A stretch of 64,000 nucleotides of DNA from an uncultured Eubacteriales bacterium (GTDB taxonomy: Bacteria; Bacillota; Clostridia; Christensenellales; Aristaeellaceae), in NCBI GenBank assembly GCA_900548145.1, contig URJB01000004.1, positions 1 through 64,000 on the forward strand. Direction: 5' to 3'. Position numbers and translations under genes: made by a program. The notes under the pieces were generated by a model. It searched no databases. It was given only the letters and a program-made list of their open reading frames with translations, and was not told where the DNA came from. Each line of letters opens with the position of its first letter. Positions within the stretch are counted from its first letter, which is position 1. Shown in pieces: positions 9,740 through 18,157 of the stretch.

Positions 9740-10584
9740 AGCGCCGCCTTTTCCGCCGCGGACACCGTGTTTTCCATCAACATGGCGATGGTCATTTTGC
9801 CCACGCCGCCGGGCACGGGCGAGATCCATCCGGCCTTTTCCTTCACGGTTTCAAAATCCACGTCGCCGCAAAGCTTTCCGTCCACCCGGTTGATGCCCAC
9901 GTCCAGCACCGCTGCGCCTTCCTTGACCATATCGGCGGTCACGAACCGGGGCTTGCCCACCGCCGCCACCAGAATATCCGCCCGGCGTGTGTGCTCTGCC
10001 AAATCTTCCGTGCGGCTGTGGCAGATGGTGACGGTGGCGTTTTCCTGAAGCAGCAGCAGCGCCATGGGCTTGCCGACGATATTGCTGCGGCCGATGACCA
10101 CGGCGTTTTGGCCCGCGATAGGCACGCCCGCCGCCTTGAGCATATGCAGCGCTCCCTTGGGCGTACAGGCCGCCACGCAATCCTCTCCCCGGGCCAGACG
10201 GCCCATGTTCACCGCATGGAAGCCGTCCACATCCTTTTCCGGACGGATGAGCGCCAGTGCCCGGTGCTCGTCCAGCTGTGCGGGCAGAGGAAGCTGCACC
10301 AGAATGCCGTGAATGGCTTCGTCCTCGTTGGCCCGTTCGATGGAGGCTTCCAGCTCCGCCTGCGTGGTTTCCGCCCCCATCCGAAGGGTTTGGGAGTGGA
10401 TCCCAAGCCGGGCGCAGGCCTTTTCCTTGTTGGCTACATAGGTCTGGCTGGCAGGATCACTGCCCACCAGAATGACGCACAGACCGGGCACAACGCCGCG
10501 CTCCCGCAGGACTTCCACCCGCTGTTTCAGTTCTTTTTCGACCTCCAGCGCCATTGCCGCGCCGTCCAGAATCTTCGCCGCCAT
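9736..10584 (-). CDS. folD: Methylene-THF dehydrogenase / methenyl-THF cyclohydrolase
   Basis: This 282-residue bifunctional enzyme oxidises 5,10-methylene-tetrahydrofolate with NADP and hydrolyses the product to 10-formyl-tetrahydrofolate. YVANKEKACARLGI contains the catalytic Tyr and Lys, VQLPLPAQLDE and PEKDVDGFHAVN form the substrate site, and GRSNIVGKPMALLL the nucleotide-binding Rossmann motif. PVPGGVGKMTIAMLMENT closes the protein. It is translationally coupled to xseA by a 4-base overlap. Confidence 0.97.
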   Translation of the reverse strand: MAAKILDGAAMALEVEKELKQRVEVLRERGVVPGLCVILVGSDPASQTYVANKEKACARLGIHSQTLRMGAETTQAELEASIERANEDEAIHGILVQLPLPAQLDEHRALALIRPEKDVDGFHAVNMGRLARGEDCVAACTPKGALHMLKAAGVPIAGQNAVVIGRSNIVGKPMALLLLQENATVTICHSRTEDLAEHTRRADILVAAVGKPRFVTADMVKEGAAVLDVGINRVDGKLCGDVDFETVKEKAGWISPVPGGVGKMTIAMLMENTVSAAEKAAL

Positions 10585-10621
10585 TGCCCGTCCCTCCCTG
10601 TTTTCGAATCAAGCGCCTGTT

Positions 10622-11593
10622 TCAGGCGTGGTGTTCCTTCCACTGCCGGTATTGTTCCAGCCCAAGCTCCGCTACCCCGGCGGCGTTATCCGCACTGTAG
10701 CGGGGGGCTCCGAAGAAAACCTCCACCGGCGAACGGAGCTTATTCAGCCGCTGCTGCAAAAGTCCGCGCAGCAGCTTTGAAGACGCCACGCCGCCTACCA
10801 CCAGCGCCTGCCGCACCTGATACCGCTTGCAGCCCGCCGCCAGCATCCGGCTGACCGTCCGGGCCAGCAGATCGAAGGTCTCGGCGGCGATCCGCTCCGG
10901 GGTACAAACCTGCTTTTCCCATAGCTGTGCCGCCCGGGTCTCCGCCCCGGAAAGGTGACAGTAACAGGCGTCCTTTTCCAGCGAAGCAGGCAGCAGGGCT
11001 TCGGTGGGATCCGCACAGGCCATGGCCAGCTTTTCCAGCTCCGGCCCTGCCGGGAAACGCAATCCCAGCCGAACGCCCACCCGGTCCACCATCTGCCCGG
11101 CGTGAAGATCCAGCGAACCGCCTACCAGCCGCAGTCGGCCGTTTTCGCAAAGCAGCAGTTCCGTGGTGCCGCCGCTCAAATGCAGCGCCAGAAAGCGCTC
11201 GTCCAGCGGCGGAAGGCCGATGCATCCTGCGGCGATATGCCCCTGCTGATGGGTCGTTTCAAAAAACGGGACCCGCAGCGCTGCGGCGATCCCCCGTCCG
11301 TAACCACAACCGGTCTGAAACACGGGCATATAGCTGTCCGCCTCGTCCCTGGGCTTGGAGGACGCGCAGACGGCGCGAATCGTCGCTTCCGTCGGCAATT
11401 CTGTCATCAGGCTTTCCATCACCTGCGGCAGCTGCCTTACATGCGCAAAAACGGCCTCGCTTTGGCGAAGGCCGCGCTGGCCCGCCTCCACGGGGAGCAG
11501 CAGGCGGGAAAAGGCGATCACCTTTCCCTGCGCGTCCACCGCGGCGGCGGAAGTGGTATAACAGCTGGTATCCAGACCCAACACTGCGTCCAT
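10622..11593 (-). CDS. TsaD-like (Kae1/Gcp family) paralogue
   Basis: The 323-residue protein has the ASKHA fold of the Kae1/TsaD family: LGLDTSCYTTSAA at the N-terminus, the HQQGH metal motif (canonical TsaD has HMEGH), LHLSGGTTELLL and VVGGVASSKLLR. Clostridia often encode such a shorter peptidase M22-like homologue besides the true t6A-forming TsaD. I think this is that paralogue because the metal motif and C-terminal part deviate from TsaD. Its substrate is unknown. The start giving MDAVLGLDTS was chosen; 69 upstream in-frame residues are nusB sequence in another frame. The gene follows nusB by five bases. Confidence 0.8.
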   Translation of the reverse strand: MDAVLGLDTSCYTTSAAAVDAQGKVIAFSRLLLPVEAGQRGLRQSEAVFAHVRQLPQVMESLMTELPTEATIRAVCASSKPRDEADSYMPVFQTGCGYGRGIAAALRVPFFETTHQQGHIAAGCIGLPPLDERFLALHLSGGTTELLLCENGRLRLVGGSLDLHAGQMVDRVGVRLGLRFPAGPELEKLAMACADPTEALLPASLEKDACYCHLSGAETRAAQLWEKQVCTPERIAAETFDLLARTVSRMLAAGCKRYQVRQALVVGGVASSKLLRGLLQQRLNKLRSPVEVFFGAPRYSADNAAGVAELGLEQYRQWKEHHA

Positions 11594-11598
11594 GGAGA

Positions 11599-12039
11599 TC
11601 AGCCTTCCTGCTTGTCGCGTTCCATGGCGCCCAGCACACCGTTGATGTAGCGGCTGCTGCGGGGCTCGCTGTACCGGGAGGCCAGCTCCATCGCCTCGCT
11701 GATGGCCACATTGTCGGGAACGTCGCTGCGGTGGAGCATCTCGTAGGCCGCAAGGCGGAGAATGCTCAGATCCACATGAGGTACCCGGCTGATGGTCCAT
11801 TCGCCGGTGGAATGGCTGGCGATCTGGCCATCCAGCTCCTGCTGGTGATCCTGAACACCCTGCAGCACATCATCGATGTAGGCCCGATCCTCCGGGGTCA
11901 GGTTCACGCGCTGAGGCTTTTCCCCCTCTTGGGATAACTGCTCGTATACCATATCCAGGGATTCCTGATCCGCCTCGCCGCCTGACAGGCGTTCGTACAG
12001 AAGCTGCATGGCAGCCCGTCTGGCCAATGAACGCGCCAT
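11599..12039 (-). CDS. nusB: Transcription antitermination factor NusB
   Basis: The 146-residue all-helical protein acts with NusE/S10 in rRNA transcription antitermination. ARRAAMQLLYERL at the N-terminus and LRLAAYEMLHRSDVPDNVAISEAMELA in the second half are typical. The ATG at 12039 gives MARSLARRAAM, the usual opening; 13 upstream in-frame residues are dropped. It begins the run nusB - TsaD-like - folD - xseA - xseB - ispA. Confidence 0.95.
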   Translation of the reverse strand: MARSLARRAAMQLLYERLSGGEADQESLDMVYEQLSQEGEKPQRVNLTPEDRAYIDDVLQGVQDHQQELDGQIASHSTGEWTISRVPHVDLSILRLAAYEMLHRSDVPDNVAISEAMELASRYSEPRSSRYINGVLGAMERDKQEG

Positions 12040-12078
12040 TCGATTCAACACTCCATTTCTTTTGTCGCAGTTTCGCAT

Positions 12079-12100
12079 AAAAGGGCGGGTCTCCCCGCCC
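12079..12100 (-). terminator. Terminator after the DUF2273 gene
   Basis: On the minus strand GGGCGGG-GAGA-CCCGCCC is followed by TTTT. It lies directly after the DUF2273 stop codon and separates the Asp23/AmaP set from nusB. Confidence 0.8.
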
Positions 12101-12105
12101 GGGGC

Positions 12106-12327
12106 TTACTCGCCCTTCTTGGGAACGAAGCGATCCACGATGCGCTTGAACAGCTCCGCCTTATGGTCGCACGCGCCGACGAAATACCCGACGGCAAACA
12201 TCGCCGCGATGAAGATCATGTTCCAAAACCCAAACAGCACCCAGCACAAAGCCGCCAGCGCGCCAATCGCGCCGCACAGGAGACCGCATTTTTTCGTGCC
12301 GACCGCAAATCCCTTATTCTCGTCCAT
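12106..12327 (-). CDS. DUF2273 small membrane protein
   Basis: The 73-residue protein has two transmembrane segments (about residues 14-31 and 34-50) and a basic tail ending RIVDRFVPKKGE. Small proteins of this family are encoded beside amaP and asp23 in many Bacillota, as here, and are thought to take part in the membrane side of the Asp23 system. No enzymatic motif is visible. Confidence 0.85.
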   Translation of the reverse strand: MDENKGFAVGTKKCGLLCGAIGALAALCWVLFGFWNMIFIAAMFAVGYFVGACDHKAELFKRIVDRFVPKKGE

Positions 12328-12339
12328 GACTGACGCTCC

Positions 12340-13152
12340 TTATTCTTTGCTGGCCGAAAGGGTCTCTTCCGGCTGGCTCTCGTTTTCTTCTTCCTCCCGG
12401 GTTTCTTCCCAGTGCGTGTTCTCAGTTTCTTCCTCCGCCGTGACGGCGGGGGCTTCTTCTTCGGCAGTCATTTCCGGCTCCGGCACCGGCTCTGCGACGG
12501 GTTCAGGCTCCGCGGTCTGAGCGGGTTCTTTGACGGGTCCCGCCTTCACAAGCTGCGACGCGGCCTGAGGCTCCAGCACCAGCTCTTTGCTGTGGCGGGT
12601 CTTTCCGTTGGGAATGCCTGTCTCCACCAGCACCTTCACCTCATAGACCTCCACGCCGCTGCAGGACATGATGTACTGCTTCACCTGCTTCTGCAGGGCG
12701 TTCACCGTCAGGGGAATATTCACCCCGGCAGCCAGCATAATGCGAATCTCCACCACGATGCCGCTCTTGACGCGGCTGATACGGGTGGACTTGACGGTCA
12801 GCTCCTTATGCTGATCCACGCAGTGGCGCACCATGGTATCCAGTGCGTTCATGGAAATGCTCATGTCGCCCAACTCTGTGTGCTGCATGATGAAGCCCCG
12901 CTCCCGGCGGCTGGGAAAGGGAATACTCAAATCGTGCAGACCCAGCGCCGCTGCGGCAACGCCTCCCAGCATCAACAAAATTTTCTGCCACACGGCCAGT
13001 CCGTTCAGCAGCTGGGAAAGCTCCGTGCCGCCCAGAGACAGGCTGATGCTGAACAGCGACAGGAAGCTGACCAAAAACAAAAGCACGCCTGCGGCGAAAA
13101 TAAAAAGGCCGCTCAGGGCTACCAGCACCCGGTTCCAGAACTTGTTTCTCAT
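12340..13152 (-). CDS. amaP: Alkaline shock response membrane anchor AmaP
   Basis: The 270-residue protein has two N-terminal membrane helices (about 8-30 and 45-65) and a cytoplasmic domain that in Staphylococcus tethers Asp23 to the membrane. After about residue 205 it carries a long, low-complexity acidic tail rich in Glu, Pro and Ala, which is not usual for the short family members. The ATG at 13152 follows GGAGG. It sits between asp23 and the DUF2273 gene in the conserved order. Confidence 0.88.
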   Translation of the reverse strand: MRNKFWNRVLVALSGLFIFAAGVLLFLVSFLSLFSISLSLGGTELSQLLNGLAVWQKILLMLGGVAAAALGLHDLSIPFPSRRERGFIMQHTELGDMSISMNALDTMVRHCVDQHKELTVKSTRISRVKSGIVVEIRIMLAAGVNIPLTVNALQKQVKQYIMSCSGVEVYEVKVLVETGIPNGKTRHSKELVLEPQAASQLVKAGPVKEPAQTAEPEPVAEPVPEPEMTAEEEAPAVTAEEETENTHWEETREEEENESQPEETLSASKE

Positions 13153-13193
13153 GGAAAAAACCTCCTCTCCCATCCTCATGGGGTCAGATTCGT

Positions 13194-13241
13194 AAAAACG
13201 GCAAAAAGCAATGCCGGTTTGGGCCGGTATTGCTTTGCCGT
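13194..13241 (-). terminator. Hairpin between asp23 and amaP
   Basis: On the minus strand CGGCAAAGCAATACCGG and CCGGCATTGCTTTTTGCCG form a long, slightly imperfect stem followed by TTTTT. It would reduce read-through from asp23 into amaP, giving more Asp23 than anchor. Confidence 0.7.
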
Positions 13242-13247
13242 CGTTTG

Positions 13248-13808
13248 TCAGGCTTCTTCGGGCTCGTTTTCATCCTTCACGTCGATCGGTTCGGGATCAG
13301 GCGTGTTGTGGGACTCCGCCGGAGTGGGTTCGCCTTCAAATTCCACATGGCCCGCCGGCTTTTGCGCCGCCACTTCCGCCACGCTGGAATGAAGCTCGTC
13401 CAGCCCCGCCTGCGTGTCCTTGTTTTCCTTTTCGAAGCTGACGCCCTGTACATGCACGTCCACCCGCACCACGTGCAGGCCGGTCATGGTCTCAATGGCC
13501 TTGCGAACGTTTTCCTGCACGTTCTGGGCGGCCGTCTGGATGGGCGTGCCGTATTCGATCATCAGGTAAATATCCACGGAGACTTCCTCCGTGCCCAGCT
13601 CCACCTTGATGCCGCGGGTGACGTTCTTGGTGTTGCGGGAGAACACCTCGGAAATCCCGCTGGCCGCGCACATTCCGGCAACGCCTTCCACTTCGTTGGC
13701 GGCGACGCCTGCAATGACGGCCACCACTTCATTGGCGTAGGTGATGGTTCCGGTAGAGTCCTGATCCTGTTCCAGCGTCAGGGGCAAATTATCCTTTTTG
13801 GGGGCCAT
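13248..13808 (-). CDS. Asp23/Gls24 family envelope stress protein
   Basis: The 186-residue cytoplasmic protein belongs to the abundant Asp23/Gls24 family associated with cell-envelope stress. YANEVVAVIAGVAANEVEGVAGM and VSVDIYLMIEYGTPIQTAAQNVQENVRKAIETMTGL are the family core (about 25-130). A charged C-terminal tail of about 55 residues, rich in Glu and Pro, follows. The ATG at 13808 was chosen because AGGAGG lies 8 bases upstream. It is the first gene of the asp23-amaP-DUF2273 unit and has a clear promoter. Confidence 0.92.
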   Translation of the reverse strand: MAPKKDNLPLTLEQDQDSTGTITYANEVVAVIAGVAANEVEGVAGMCAASGISEVFSRNTKNVTRGIKVELGTEEVSVDIYLMIEYGTPIQTAAQNVQENVRKAIETMTGLHVVRVDVHVQGVSFEKENKDTQAGLDELHSSVAEVAAQKPAGHVEFEGEPTPAESHNTPDPEPIDVKDENEPEEA

Positions 13809-13868
13809 GATAGACACCTCCTGTGGTCTGTTTCCTCACGGGCGCGCCGGTGCGCATACCCGAAGGAT

Positions 13869-13897
13869 AGTATACCAGATATTTCAGCGCTTGACAA
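13869..13897 (-). promoter_or_regulatory. asp23 promoter
   Basis: On the minus strand TTGTCA (13892-13897), a 17-base spacer and TATACT (13869-13874) form a strong housekeeping-type promoter about 60 bases before the asp23 start codon. Confidence 0.8.
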
Positions 13898-14022
13898 CCC
13901 GGCGAGGCGCCGGCGAAGGGAGCGCTTTCCGGGGAAAAACACCCAAAGTCAGCATTTTCCCGGAACGGCTCGCCATCCCCGTGTCTGCCCGGATTTACAA
14001 ATACAGCCTGTAACGATCCGGC

Positions 14023-15297
14023 TTATTTTTCCAGATGGGCTTTCAGATCCTCCGGGGCCGTTTTCAGCGGAGATTCCCATTCGTCCCGGGTCTGCATATT
14101 GCGCAGCTTGACCACGCCCTTGGCTACTTCGTCGTCGCCCAGTACGGCCACGTACTGTGCGCCCAGCTTATCGGCGTACTTGAACTGCGCTTTCAGGCTG
14201 CGGCCCTGGTGATCCATGTCCGCCCGAAGCCCCGCCCGGCGGAACTGCTCCATCAAAAGGAAAGCGTTCTTCGACAGGCTCTGATTCAGGCAGGCCACAA
14301 ACACCTGCGGGCGTTCGTCCTCCACGGCCAGCTTCTGGCTGTTCTGCTGATCCAGCAGCATCAGCACCCGCTCGATGCCCATGCCGAAACCCACCGCCGG
14401 AATGGACGGTCCGCCGATCTCCTCCACCAGTCCGTCATACCGGCCGCCGCCGCACACGGTCAGCTCGCCGTTGGGGGTGTCGGTAATGATCTCGAACACG
14501 GTCTTGGTGTAGTAGTCCAACCCGCGCACGATGCGGGGATCCACCGTATAACGGATGCCCGCCGCCTCCAGATAGCCCTTGAGCGCTTCGAAGTGCGCAC
14601 GGCACTCATCACAGAGGTGATCCATCATCACAGGCGCGTCCTTCAGTTCTTCCTTGCAGGCGGCTTCCTTGCAGTCCAGCGTGCGCATGGGGTTGATGTC
14701 CATCCGCTCCTGACAGGACTTGCACAGCTTCTCCCGCCGTGCGTTCAGATATTCCTTGAAATGCTGCTGATACGCGGGGCGGCAGTTGGGGCAGCCGATG
14801 GAATTGATGCGCACGGACAGGTTTTCCAGCCCCAGCTTGCCCAGCAGTTCCACCACCAGCACGATCAGCTCCGCGTCCGCCGAGGGCTGGGACGCGCCGA
14901 AGCACTCCATGCCGAACTGATGATGCTCCCGGAGCCGCCCGGACTGGGGGGCTTCATAGCGGAAGTGGGGCGCGTTGATATAGTACATTTTCATGGGCAG
15001 CGCCTGAGCGTACAGGCCGCTTTCCAAAAATGCGCGCACCGTGCCCGCCGTGCTTTCCGGCTTCAGGGTCACGCTGCGGTCGCCCTTATCCTTAAAGGTA
15101 TACATCTCCTTGCGCACTACGTCGCTGCTTTCGCCGGCCGAGCGGGCGAACAGCTCCGTATGCTCCAGAACCGGGGTACGGATCTCCCGGTATCCGGCCA
15201 GCAGTGCCGCCTGACGGCATTCCTTCTCTACCGCGCGCCAGCGGGCGCTTTCCGCGGGCAGCACGTCCTTCATTCCCTTCGGAATCTTCGTCAACAT
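14023..15297 (-). CDS. hisS: Histidyl-tRNA synthetase
   Basis: The 424-residue class II synthetase attaches histidine to tRNA-His. Motif 2 region RYEAPQSGRLREHHQFGMECFG, the histidine-binding RGLDYYTKTVFE and motif 3 GFGMGIERVL are present, with a C-terminal anticodon-binding domain from about residue 325. The central insert has several Cys residues (CPNCRP, CKSCQ, CDECRAH), probably a zinc-binding element. Only about 70 bases separate it from the gene upstream, and I see no T-box leader there. Confidence 0.97.
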   Translation of the reverse strand: MLTKIPKGMKDVLPAESARWRAVEKECRQAALLAGYREIRTPVLEHTELFARSAGESSDVVRKEMYTFKDKGDRSVTLKPESTAGTVRAFLESGLYAQALPMKMYYINAPHFRYEAPQSGRLREHHQFGMECFGASQPSADAELIVLVVELLGKLGLENLSVRINSIGCPNCRPAYQQHFKEYLNARREKLCKSCQERMDINPMRTLDCKEAACKEELKDAPVMMDHLCDECRAHFEALKGYLEAAGIRYTVDPRIVRGLDYYTKTVFEIITDTPNGELTVCGGGRYDGLVEEIGGPSIPAVGFGMGIERVLMLLDQQNSQKLAVEDERPQVFVACLNQSLSKNAFLLMEQFRRAGLRADMDHQGRSLKAQFKYADKLGAQYVAVLGDDEVAKGVVKLRNMQTRDEWESPLKTAPEDLKAHLEK

Positions 15298-15367
15298 TTC
15301 CTACACCTCATTCCCATTCCGCGCCATGCGCAGATGAAAAAATTATACACATTCCCTTCCCTGCTTG

Positions 15368-16090
15368 TCAACCCGGAGAAGCGGGCGCTCCGCTCAATTT
15401 CGCCGCGATCCGTTCCCTTACGCCGCCGTCCAGCGAAAACAGGGTCAAGTACTGTTCAAACTCCCGGCTCAGTTCGCCCGTTGTTTTGCCATAGGCCTTC
15501 CGGAACCCTTCTTCCCCGCCGTTTTCCTTCTGCCAGAAGAGCCGGTAGCGTTCCGTTCCGTAGGTCAGCAGAAGATATTCGGTAAACGCCCCTACGATAG
15601 GATAGCTTAATCCGCAGTCCAAAGCAAAAAAGCGTTCGTTTTCCAGAAGGCAGTTGAAAGGCGGCAATCGGTTTTCTTCTCGGTAATACAACGCCCATTC
15701 GAAATTACAGATTCCCCACCACTGCCGGTCAAAGGCCATGGCCAATCCCTCCCGGACAGCGGCCTGAGGCGGCTTATGGAGAAAAAAGCTGATCAAGTGT
15801 GCGTCCTCATGAAACCCGTCGCAGCGGCAGCGCTCATTGTACACGGCATAGATTCGGTCGGGTTCCCGGGCAAACCCGTCGCATGGTTCCTCATCGCCGT
15901 AATACGCCCCTACCTCCTCCGGCGTTTCGCAAAGGAAATACTGCAGTTTCCGGTCCGGTTTCACCTGCAGCACCCGGCAGATGTAGGCGAAGCATTTTTC
16001 CTGCCGCAAGGCGAGCTCCCGGATATGTTTTTCTGCAAAGCTGCCCGCCGAATAGTGGAAACGGTAATGTTCGCTTTCGAAGCACGGCAC
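15368..16090 (-). CDS. Putative gluzincin-like metallopeptidase
   Basis: I do not recognise a named family. The 240-residue protein contains HEDAH (a variant of HExxH) followed about 17 residues later by REGLAMAFD, which resembles the HExxH...EGxA layout of peptidase-MA-like gluzincins. No signal peptide or membrane helix is seen. The GTG at 16090 was chosen because AGGAG lies about 8 bases upstream and an extended -10 box lies about 30 bases upstream; the upstream ATG at 16120 overlaps that box and has no ribosome site. The gene is divergent from the DUF1846 gene and precedes hisS. Confidence 0.65.
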   Translation of the reverse strand: MPCFESEHYRFHYSAGSFAEKHIRELALRQEKCFAYICRVLQVKPDRKLQYFLCETPEEVGAYYGDEEPCDGFAREPDRIYAVYNERCRCDGFHEDAHLISFFLHKPPQAAVREGLAMAFDRQWWGICNFEWALYYREENRLPPFNCLLENERFFALDCGLSYPIVGAFTEYLLLTYGTERYRLFWQKENGGEEGFRKAYGKTTGELSREFEQYLTLFSLDGGVRERIAAKLSGAPASPG

Positions 16091-16118
16091 AGGAATCTCT
16101 CCTTTTCCTTTTTTCTGC

Positions 16119-16127
16119 ATTATAGCA
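16119..16127 (-). promoter_or_regulatory. Possible extended -10 promoter
   Basis: TGCTATAAT on the minus strand is a perfect extended -10 box, 28 bases before the GTG start at 16090. No good -35 box accompanies it. Confidence 0.45.
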
Positions 16128-16243
16128 TTTCTTTCGCCGCCCATCCACCCGGAAACTTTCTCCGTTTTCGTCAAATCTTTCCCTTGTCTTCCGAAAAATG
16201 TCATGATAAGATGGGTTGTACACTGGAAAGGGGAAAGATACAT

Positions 16244-17728
16244 ATGCAGATCGGGTTTGACAATGACAAATACACGGCCATGCAGTCCGAGCGTATCCGC
16301 CAGCGCATCGACACTTTCGGCGGAAAGCTCTACATGGAATTCGGCGGCAAGCTCTTTGACGACTATCACGCTTCCAGGGTGCTTCCCGGCTTTCTGCCCG
16401 ACAGCAAGGTGCGGATGCTGCTGAATCTGAAGGATCAGGCCGAACTGGTCATTGTCATCAACGCGGATGATATTGAAAAAAGCAAGGTACGGGGCGACCT
16501 TGGTATTACCTACGACGCGGACGTGCTGCGGCTGATCGACGCGTTCCGCGGCATCGGCCTGTACGTAAGCAGCGTGGTCATGACCCGCTGGAACGACCAG
16601 CACAACGCAGTCCTGTTCAAGCAGCGGCTGGAAAACCTTGGAGTGCGGGTATTCCGCCATTTTACCATTGAGGGCTATCCCTACGATGTGGAACAGATCG
16701 TCAGCGACAACGGTTTCGGCCGCAATGAATATGTAGAAACGACCCGTCCCCTGGTGGTGGTAACGGCTCCCGGCCCGGGCAGCGGAAAGATGGCCGTCTG
16801 TCTGAGCCAGCTGTACAAGGAGCACCAGCGGGGCGTTCAGGCGGGCTATGCCAAGTTCGAGACCTTCCCCATCTGGAATCTTCCCCTGAACCACCCGGTG
16901 AACGTCGCCTACGAAGCCGCCACCGCCGATCTGGACGACGTGAACATGATCGACCCTTTCCATCTGGAAGCCTACGGTGAGACCACCGTCAACTATAACC
17001 GGGACGTGGAGATCTTCCCCGTGCTGAAGGCCGTATTCGAGCGCATTTACGGCACTTCGCCCTACAAATCCCCCACGGACATGGGCGTAAATATGGCGGG
17101 CAACTGCATCATTGACGACGAAGTCTGCCGGGAAGCCGCCCATCAGGAGATCATCCGCCGCTACTTTGCGGCCCGCTGCCTGCTGGTGGAGGGTCACACG
17201 GAGCAGAGCGAAGTAGACAAGCTGAAAATGATCTATCAGAAGGCGGGGCTGAACCCGGAAATGCGTCCTGTGATCGCCGCTGCCCGTCAGCGGGCCGAGG
17301 AGACCAGCGCCCCCGCGCTGGCGCTGGAGCTGCCGGACGGCACCATTGTCACCGGCAAGACCTCCAGCCTGCTGGGCCCGTCCGCCGCAGTGCTTCTGAA
17401 CGCGCTGAAAAAACTGGCCGGCATCAACAAGAAGATCCGTTTGATCTCCCCCACCGTCATCAGTCCGCTTCGGTCCCTCAAGTGCGACTATCTGGGCAAC
17501 CACAATCCCCGGCTGCACAGCGACGAAGTGCTGGTAGCGCTGTCCATTTGCGCCGCCACAAACGAGACCGCCGCGCTGGCCATGCAGCAGCTTCCCCTGC
17601 TGGCGGGCTGCGAGGCGCACTCCACCGTCATTCTTCCGCAGGTGGACAGCAACATTTTCCGCCGCCTGAAGGTGAATGTCACCTGCGACGCCAAATACCA
17701 AAGTCACAAGCTCTACCACAAGAAATAA
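16244..17728 (+). CDS. DUF1846 family protein
   Basis: The 494-residue protein matches the DUF1846 family over its whole length, from MQIGFDNDKYTAMQSERI to KYQSHKLYHKK. A glycine-rich TAPGPGSGKMAVCLSQLY stretch (about 175-195) resembles a nucleotide-binding loop, and the C-terminal third begins after HTEQSEVDKLKMIYQKA. A structure exists for this family but no function is agreed. AAAGGGG precedes the ATG. Long open frames extending 5' of this ATG are antisense to the metallopeptidase-like gene and are not real. It is monocistronic, with its own terminator. Confidence 0.93.
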   Translation: MQIGFDNDKYTAMQSERIRQRIDTFGGKLYMEFGGKLFDDYHASRVLPGFLPDSKVRMLLNLKDQAELVIVINADDIEKSKVRGDLGITYDADVLRLIDAFRGIGLYVSSVVMTRWNDQHNAVLFKQRLENLGVRVFRHFTIEGYPYDVEQIVSDNGFGRNEYVETTRPLVVVTAPGPGSGKMAVCLSQLYKEHQRGVQAGYAKFETFPIWNLPLNHPVNVAYEAATADLDDVNMIDPFHLEAYGETTVNYNRDVEIFPVLKAVFERIYGTSPYKSPTDMGVNMAGNCIIDDEVCREAAHQEIIRRYFAARCLLVEGHTEQSEVDKLKMIYQKAGLNPEMRPVIAAARQRAEETSAPALALELPDGTIVTGKTSSLLGPSAAVLLNALKKLAGINKKIRLISPTVISPLRSLKCDYLGNHNPRLHSDEVLVALSICAATNETAALAMQQLPLLAGCEAHSTVILPQVDSNIFRRLKVNVTCDAKYQSHKLYHKK

Positions 17729-17735
17729 GCTTTTT

Positions 17736-17772
17736 GCCCCTCCGGCTGTTTTCCCATGGCCGGAGGGGCTTT
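17736..17772 (+). terminator. Terminator of the DUF1846 gene
   Basis: GCCCCTCCGGC and GCCGGAGGGGC form an 11-bp stem with a 12-base loop, followed by TTT, 8 bases after the stop codon. Confidence 0.8.
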
Positions 17773-17815
17773 GCAATGTTCCTTTTCCCTTTTTCAAAAA
17801 ATTTTCGGATACTCG

Positions 17816-17909
17816 TTTTATGCTTGACTTTTCCAAAAGCCTTTATGATGACTGGCAACGTCGTCGGAAGACGGCTCACAATGAATTGGTCGTATGGCTC
17901 AGTTGGTAG
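17816..17909 (+). pseudogene. Dead copy of tRNA-Val promoter and tRNA 5' half
   Basis: This stretch closely matches 25143-25235, the promoter and 5' half of the intact tRNA-Val. TTGACT (17824-17829) and TATGAT (17844-17849) are both kept, but three bases are lost between them, cutting the spacer from 17 to 14. The tRNA part GGTCGTATGGCTCAGTTGGTAG begins at 17888 and stops matching after the D-arm. The sequence after it (17910-18075) has no tRNA fold and no gene that I can support. Confidence 0.8.
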
Positions 17910-18075
17910 CGCAAGGGCTGCGGCAAAAAAGGCGCCCTCGAGTGCCAGACGATGGAATGCAGCCTGTTCGGACAGAAAACGGCCTCCGTCTGCCCGGTAT
18001 ACGGCGAGAACGGCTGCAGGATCGCTGCAGTTCTGCCTTCTGCGGCGGTCTTTGTTTGCGGAACAGAAATCAGAA

Positions 18076-18114
18076 AGCGCTCATGCCCAGGTTCTTTTGG
18101 GCGTGAGCGCTTTT
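18076..18114. terminator. Bidirectional terminator after the permease operon
   Basis: AGCGCTCATGCCC and GGGCGTGAGCGCT form a 13-bp stem with one G-T pair. TTTT follows on the plus strand and TTTCTG on the minus strand. It closes the minus-strand permease operon ending at 18158 and blocks transcription from the left. Confidence 0.8.
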
Positions 18115-18157
18115 GCGGCCAAAAACGGCGGGAAAGTCAGAGACGGGCTTTGGCCTC

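Noticed and set aside
15298..15367. A T-box leader in front of hisS
   Set aside because: The gap is only 70 bases and shows no T-box-like bulge or terminator pair.
15776..16243. A 5' extension of the DUF1846 frame
   Set aside because: It is antisense to the metallopeptidase-like gene; the ATG at 16244 has a good ribosome site and matches the family start.
15368..17836. A very long minus-strand open frame of 822 codons
   Set aside because: Only its last 240 codons are a real gene; the rest is antisense to the well-conserved DUF1846 gene and has no family match.
17888..17960. A second functional tRNA
   Set aside because: Beyond the D-arm no anticodon stem, T-arm or matching acceptor strand can be formed, and the promoter spacing is destroyed.
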